Shown piece after piece: positions 60,542-64,000 of a stretch of DNA of 64,000 nucleotides. The notes under the pieces were generated by a model. That model was given only the letters and a program-made list of their open reading frames with translations. It was not told where the DNA came from and did not search any database. This DNA is from Archegozetes longisetosus (Eukaryota > Arthropoda > Arachnida > Sarcoptiformes > Trhypochthoniidae): the NCBI GenBank assembly GCA_018873245.2, contig JAEMBT020000005.1, positions 3,272,001-3,336,000 on the forward strand, read 5' to 3'. Position 1 is the first letter of the stretch; each line of letters opens with the position of its first letter. A program made the position numbers and the translations under genes.

Positions 60542-62505
60542 TTATTGATTACGATTTGGTCGATTGGCTCGTGGTTTCGGACGTGAACTCCTTGATCTTT
60601 GATTATTGCTTTTCGGGTTCGGGTCTATTATTTTAGCTGAAACTTGAACACAGGCCACATTTTGTCCAGTCGGATCAGTCAAACTATACTTCACTTTAAT
60701 TGAAATCTTTGGAATAAAAATCAAATTCATTATTACTTTAAATTTAAACCACTGTTTATTCATAGAAACATTTGGACTTACAGGTGGATAGAAAGGCTTT
60801 ACTTCGAACGATGCCTTAAATTGGTAGCTTTGTCCTTTTTTCAATGGACATCCTGGTAATATGTTACCAGAATTGCAAGGATCAGCTCTTTGTTCGGGAA
60901 ATGGCAATTCTCTCCCTCTTATCACACCTTTAATAACTTCTGACAACTTATTGGTGTTGAGGGCTATTAAAGAATAAAAACAAATATAATTACCACTCAT
61001 TTACTAGTTATGCGAATGACTTACGAGCGGTGAAGTCAGCTTCAACTGTGACATTAGTGCCCAATTTTAAGATGCATGGATTGCCACTGCATGGATAGAT
61101 GCGAACATCTTTTACATTTCCCGAACCTGTAAAATGCAGTATAAATAGAAGAGTTCTGATTTTTGCCTCAAAAATTCTATTCACTTCAGATTGCTAGAGA
61201 TGAACAATTGTGCTTTTAAATTTCCAGGTTTTATGCTTTTTATGCTTTTTATGCTTATTTGTGAAATCCTTAAGGAAAAAAATAAAAGTTACCACAAAAA
61301 TAGGATGCAAAATCAAGCTTAACTATCCTATTTTTTAGCACATTTGTTCGACTCTGCAGATTAATTGATTCATTTTACTAAAAAACTGTATGTCTTTATT
61401 TATGATAACCTAATAATATCTATATTTTATCTGAAATTTGCATAAATGTATTTGATTGGTTTAAAGATATGAATAGAGATATGAGTTAAGTTTGCAAATT
61501 GTTGAAAGTTATATATTTAATCAGTACGAGTTATGTTAAGCTTTCTAGGATTTGTTGATTAGAAAATACCGGTTTTACAGATCAACAACAGGTTAACATA
61601 TTTAGAAAGTTTGTTCAATTTCAATAGAACAATACTCGTCAAATTAGATGGCGATTGAATAATTGAAACTTGTATATTATTGATGGAAGTTATTCCTCAA
61701 ATTGAAAGTGCATCCGAGCCAGAATTGGCTACTTGACCAACTGACCCAGTGCTAAATCTGCCGATTGCTGGTTATTATATTAGAACATTCGATACATTCA
61801 TATGCCATTCATATGCCATTCATTTGATTTAATGCTACCTAATTCAGTACAAGGAAATATTCCTCTGACCTCAAAATGTTCGATGAACATCAACCCCTGG
61901 GGACTACCGGTTAGGGGGACTACCGGTTAGCGCAGGAGAAAGTAATCAGATTTCAAAGTAAATTACAAGTGAAAGTAAAAACAAAGACAACTAATTATTT
62001 ATATGAATTACTTTTTCAGAATCCATTCAAATTTAGAAGTCAATTAAGAAGTATTTTTAGGTCTTTAATACATTTATAATTTACACTATCAGCTTGCAAG
62101 TTGAATGTTTTCTCGCTCTAAAAGTTTATGTTTTTAGGAAATGAGTTGTGCAAAAGTTGCACCAATCAACCTTACACAGCATACAAAAGTGTTTGATTAG
62201 ATTTCTTCCAAAAACACTAGTTTATTAGAGACTAAGTTATTAGACACGATGGTATTAAGGATTAAGTTATTAGAGACTAAATCATAAAAATATATTTGAT
62301 CTACTGTTCAAAAATCTTATTACCAGTAGTATTGTTAGAAAATATGCATTTCTAAAAGGTTTAATTTGATTAAATAGAATTAATGATCGAATCGTTTAAA
62401 TGAATAATATCTAAAACTTGTACACTTACCACAATCGGTGAAGTTGACTGATTGTCCGAAAGTGTAATGTGCAAAAGACAATAACAATACGACAAAACTG
62501 ATCAT
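60542..62505 (-). CDS. secreted NPC2 / ML-domain lipid-binding protein
   Basis: Four exons in phase: 62505-62430, 61126-61025, 60963-60782 and 60706-60542; 174 residues. Exon 1 encodes a signal peptide (MISFVVLLLSFAHYTFGQS). The mature protein follows the NPC2 pattern with all six disulfide cysteines: FTDCG, YPCSGNPC, ADPCNSG, GCPLKKGQ and NVACVQV. Family members bind cholesterol or other lipids; vertebrate NPC2 exports sterol from lysosomes, arthropods have expanded secreted sets, and the mite group 2 allergens belong to this fold. The intron 60707-60781 is in-frame and open, but begins GTAAGT and interrupts the beta-strand alignment, so I splice it out. After the ML domain is a tail of about 27 residues rich in Arg, Pro and Asn (ending PRANRPNRNQ), unusual for the family. 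Intron 1 is 1.3 kb. Confidence 0.9.
61127..62429 (-). other. 1.3-kb intron 1 of the NPC2-like gene
   Basis: Donor GTAAGT at 62429, acceptor TTTTACAG at about 61127. It contains an exact 16-bp tandem duplication (61899-61930) and short TTTTTATGC and CATATGCCATT repeats. No nested gene is seen. Confidence 0.65.
61899..61930. repeat. exact 16-bp tandem duplication
   Basis: GGGGACTACCGGTTAG occurs twice in direct succession, GC-richer than the intron around it. Confidence 0.9.
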
Positions 62506-62953
62506 AGTTGAAAACTTGAATCAGTGGAAAACAGTTGAACTGACAAATAATAAAAAGTAAGAGTGAAATCAAGTGAACAGAGACGTGTAATTCCAAATGA
62601 TACTAAAGATCGAAGAATTAGGTTGTGGTGACTCTTATACAGAAGGCAATGAAGGCGTGGTTTGTGACTGGAGAAAGTTTGAAATATATCTTCAGGAGAA
62701 TTTTATTTATATTAATACATGTTTTGTTATTCGTATTTCAAATATAAAACACTTCTCTTCTTCAGCTCAATATAACATTAGTTTCTGCCAAATGTTTTAC
62801 AATAATTTGTCAAAATTTACATAAGTTTTAATCGCAAACTTTTGGTGTAACACATTTCTTATGTACAGATTTGTTACGCCAGATGTGATGCTATTTTGCG
62901 AGATGTGCATACGATGCGCGTCAATAATTGCAATTAATGAATAATATGGAGAT
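62506..62953. other. spacer between the NPC2-like gene and the SAM-domain gene
   Basis: Holds the NPC2 promoter and the 3' UTR of the SAM gene. The open frame 62597-62824 has no support. Confidence 0.45.
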
Positions 62954-63808
62954 TTAAATGAGACCATAAATACTGAACTGATCATTGGAAGTTGATTTGA
63001 GGGTTGATTGTGCCTCCTGCATGATTCTCATGCGCGGACCCATAGGAATCCCTAATTTTTGAATTCTTTCCTCTGACAAATACGGCAATTCATTTATACC
63101 AATTTTCTCGGACTCGAAATTACGGGCATATTTCTAATCAGATTGAAGAAAAAGTTTTCACGTCAAAACATAAATAATATTTTATTGAATTTTATTTTAG
63201 TAAAAACAAGTTCTGTTGAATACCTCATAGCCTAATTTTTTCAGGAATTGCCTCAACAATGGGGGCTCGTCACCAAAAAATCTGCAAATGCAATAAGTTA
63301 TGAATAACTCAAACAACTGAAAGAACTCAAGTTAAAAAAGTTCTCAATTGATTGTGAGTTACATTGAATACCCCTGAAATGAAGTCTGGCCTGTTGTATG
63401 AACTTAAAATCTAGCGCTTGCACTAATGCAGAGCATGCAACACAAGCAGCACATGCATTATATTTACCACATGCATCACATGCACCATTGGCACCATTCA
63501 CATCATTTGCATACCTTGTCAATTTCTCAACTCTGTTCGGACTAATCAGATGAATAACATTTCGCCGCCCATTTGCGGAAATATGACCATTACTTTGATG
63601 GTATGATTTTGAACTCATCCCTAAACCATTTGATAAACTGTGCTTAAGCGCTAATAACTGATCTTTGATTAAGTCAATATCTTGACGTAAATTTTCTAAT
63701 TCTTGTGATAGCGAGTGATTATAGCGCATATCTGATGAAAGTTGTGCAACACTTCGCGCTAATGTTACTACGTGAGACTCTAAACGCTTCAGTCGACGAG
63801 AGGAATGT
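62954..63808 (-). CDS. coiled-coil and SAM-domain protein, 3' part only
   Basis: Three C-terminal coding exons in phase: 63808-63515, 63281-63224 and 63133-62954; upstream exons lie beyond 63808 and probably outside the window. The first visible exon encodes a basic stretch (HSSRRLKRLESHVVTLARSV) followed by a coiled coil (SQELENLRQDIDLIKDQLL) and a short linker. The last two exons encode a SAM domain: PPLLRQFLKKLGYEKYARNF, EKIGINELPYLSEERIQKLG and PMGPRMRIMQEAQSTL, ending FSIYGLI. The donor at 63514 (GTATGC) is chosen because it joins in phase to the SAM exon; reading through gives a Cys/Ala-rich tail that looks artificial. SAM domains mediate protein-protein or RNA contacts. I do not recognise which SAM protein this is. 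Confidence 0.75.
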
Positions 63809-64000
63809 CTAAATAAGTTTAAATATTTACGAATTAGTCTTTTTAATTTTAAATTTTCCCAAAATTGTCTATGAAAATTTTACTTGAAATATTTCGCAAC
63901 TTTTCCTTTATTTTGTTGAGTTTTGAGTAAATATCAAAGATTGAAAGCATAGATAAATATTTATCTTGCGCTAGCAAATTTATTAATAACTCACGTATCG
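63809..64000 (-). other. window edge: upstream intron and possible exon of the SAM-domain gene
   Basis: The acceptor TTATTTAG at 63809-63816 shows that another exon lies upstream. A short open segment ending near 63880 could be that exon, but its donor and phase cannot be settled within the window. Confidence 0.35.

Noticed and set aside
63298..63510. Cys/Ala-rich tail (ACDACGKYNACAACVACSA) of the SAM-gene exon
   Set aside because: Follows a good donor (GTATGC at 63514); splicing there joins in phase to the SAM exon, so this is intron.
1..64000. CRISPR arrays, rRNA, bacterial operons, viral insertions
   Set aside because: None is visible; the tandem repeats present have no regular unique spacers, and no viral or reverse-transcriptase coding remnants were recognised.

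Overview
This is AT-rich animal nuclear DNA. Genes are split by many short GT-AG introns (mostly 60-76 nt), alongside one 9.1-kb intron, with poly-A signals, (CT)n/(GA)n microsatellites and no bacterial features. The gene content points to an arthropod: a HIF-alpha/Similar factor, a taranis-like SERTA protein and an ML-domain NPC2 protein. A chelicerate, perhaps a mite, is my best guess, but the sequence does not prove it. All exon boundaries were read by eye from splice signals, reading phase and recalled family similarity; no search was run.

Layout, left to right. 1-5.7 kb: non-coding, rich in simple repeats. 5.8-7.4 kb (+): taranis/SERTAD-like regulator. 10.4-14.4 kb (-): a complete seven-exon pecanex-like protein 4 (PCNX4). 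15.7-18.1 kb (+): a complete eight-exon Mediator subunit 17 (MED17), divergent from PCNX4. 18.2-18.6 kb: a foldback element. 19.3-22.4 kb (+): a glutamate carboxypeptidase II/NAALADase-type M28 peptidase with a frameshift near its end. 23.6-24.3 kb (+): an intronless RMDN-family TPR protein. 24.3-31.4 kb: gene-free, with a second, larger foldback element. 31.4-45.95 kb (+): the HIF-1 alpha/Similar gene, whose first intron holds 9 kb. 48.2-50.3 kb (+): APLF-like FHA/PBZ DNA-repair protein, convergent with STYX (-, 50.9-51.9 kb), a catalytically dead phosphatase. 53.7-54.4 kb (-): tubulin cofactor B with a one-base frameshift. 55.2-55.9 kb (-): a decayed RING/coiled-coil pseudogene. 57.0-58.4 kb (+): an intronless Ser/Thr kinase with a one-base frameshift. 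60.5-62.5 kb (-): a secreted NPC2/ML protein. 62.95 kb to the window end (-): the 3' part of a coiled-coil/SAM protein.

The genes are unrelated housekeeping and regulatory genes, not an operon-like system. Functional themes are transcription (SERTA, MED17, HIF), DNA repair (APLF), cytoskeleton (TBCB, RMDN), signalling (STYX, kinase) and sterol/lipid handling (NPC2). I did not find a clearly new biological system. The most interesting points are the altered oxygen-sensing motifs of the HIF protein, three frameshifts in otherwise intact genes, two foldback elements, a perfect 20-bp-arm hairpin in the HIF intron, and a PBZ/FHA gene arranged tail to tail with STYX.
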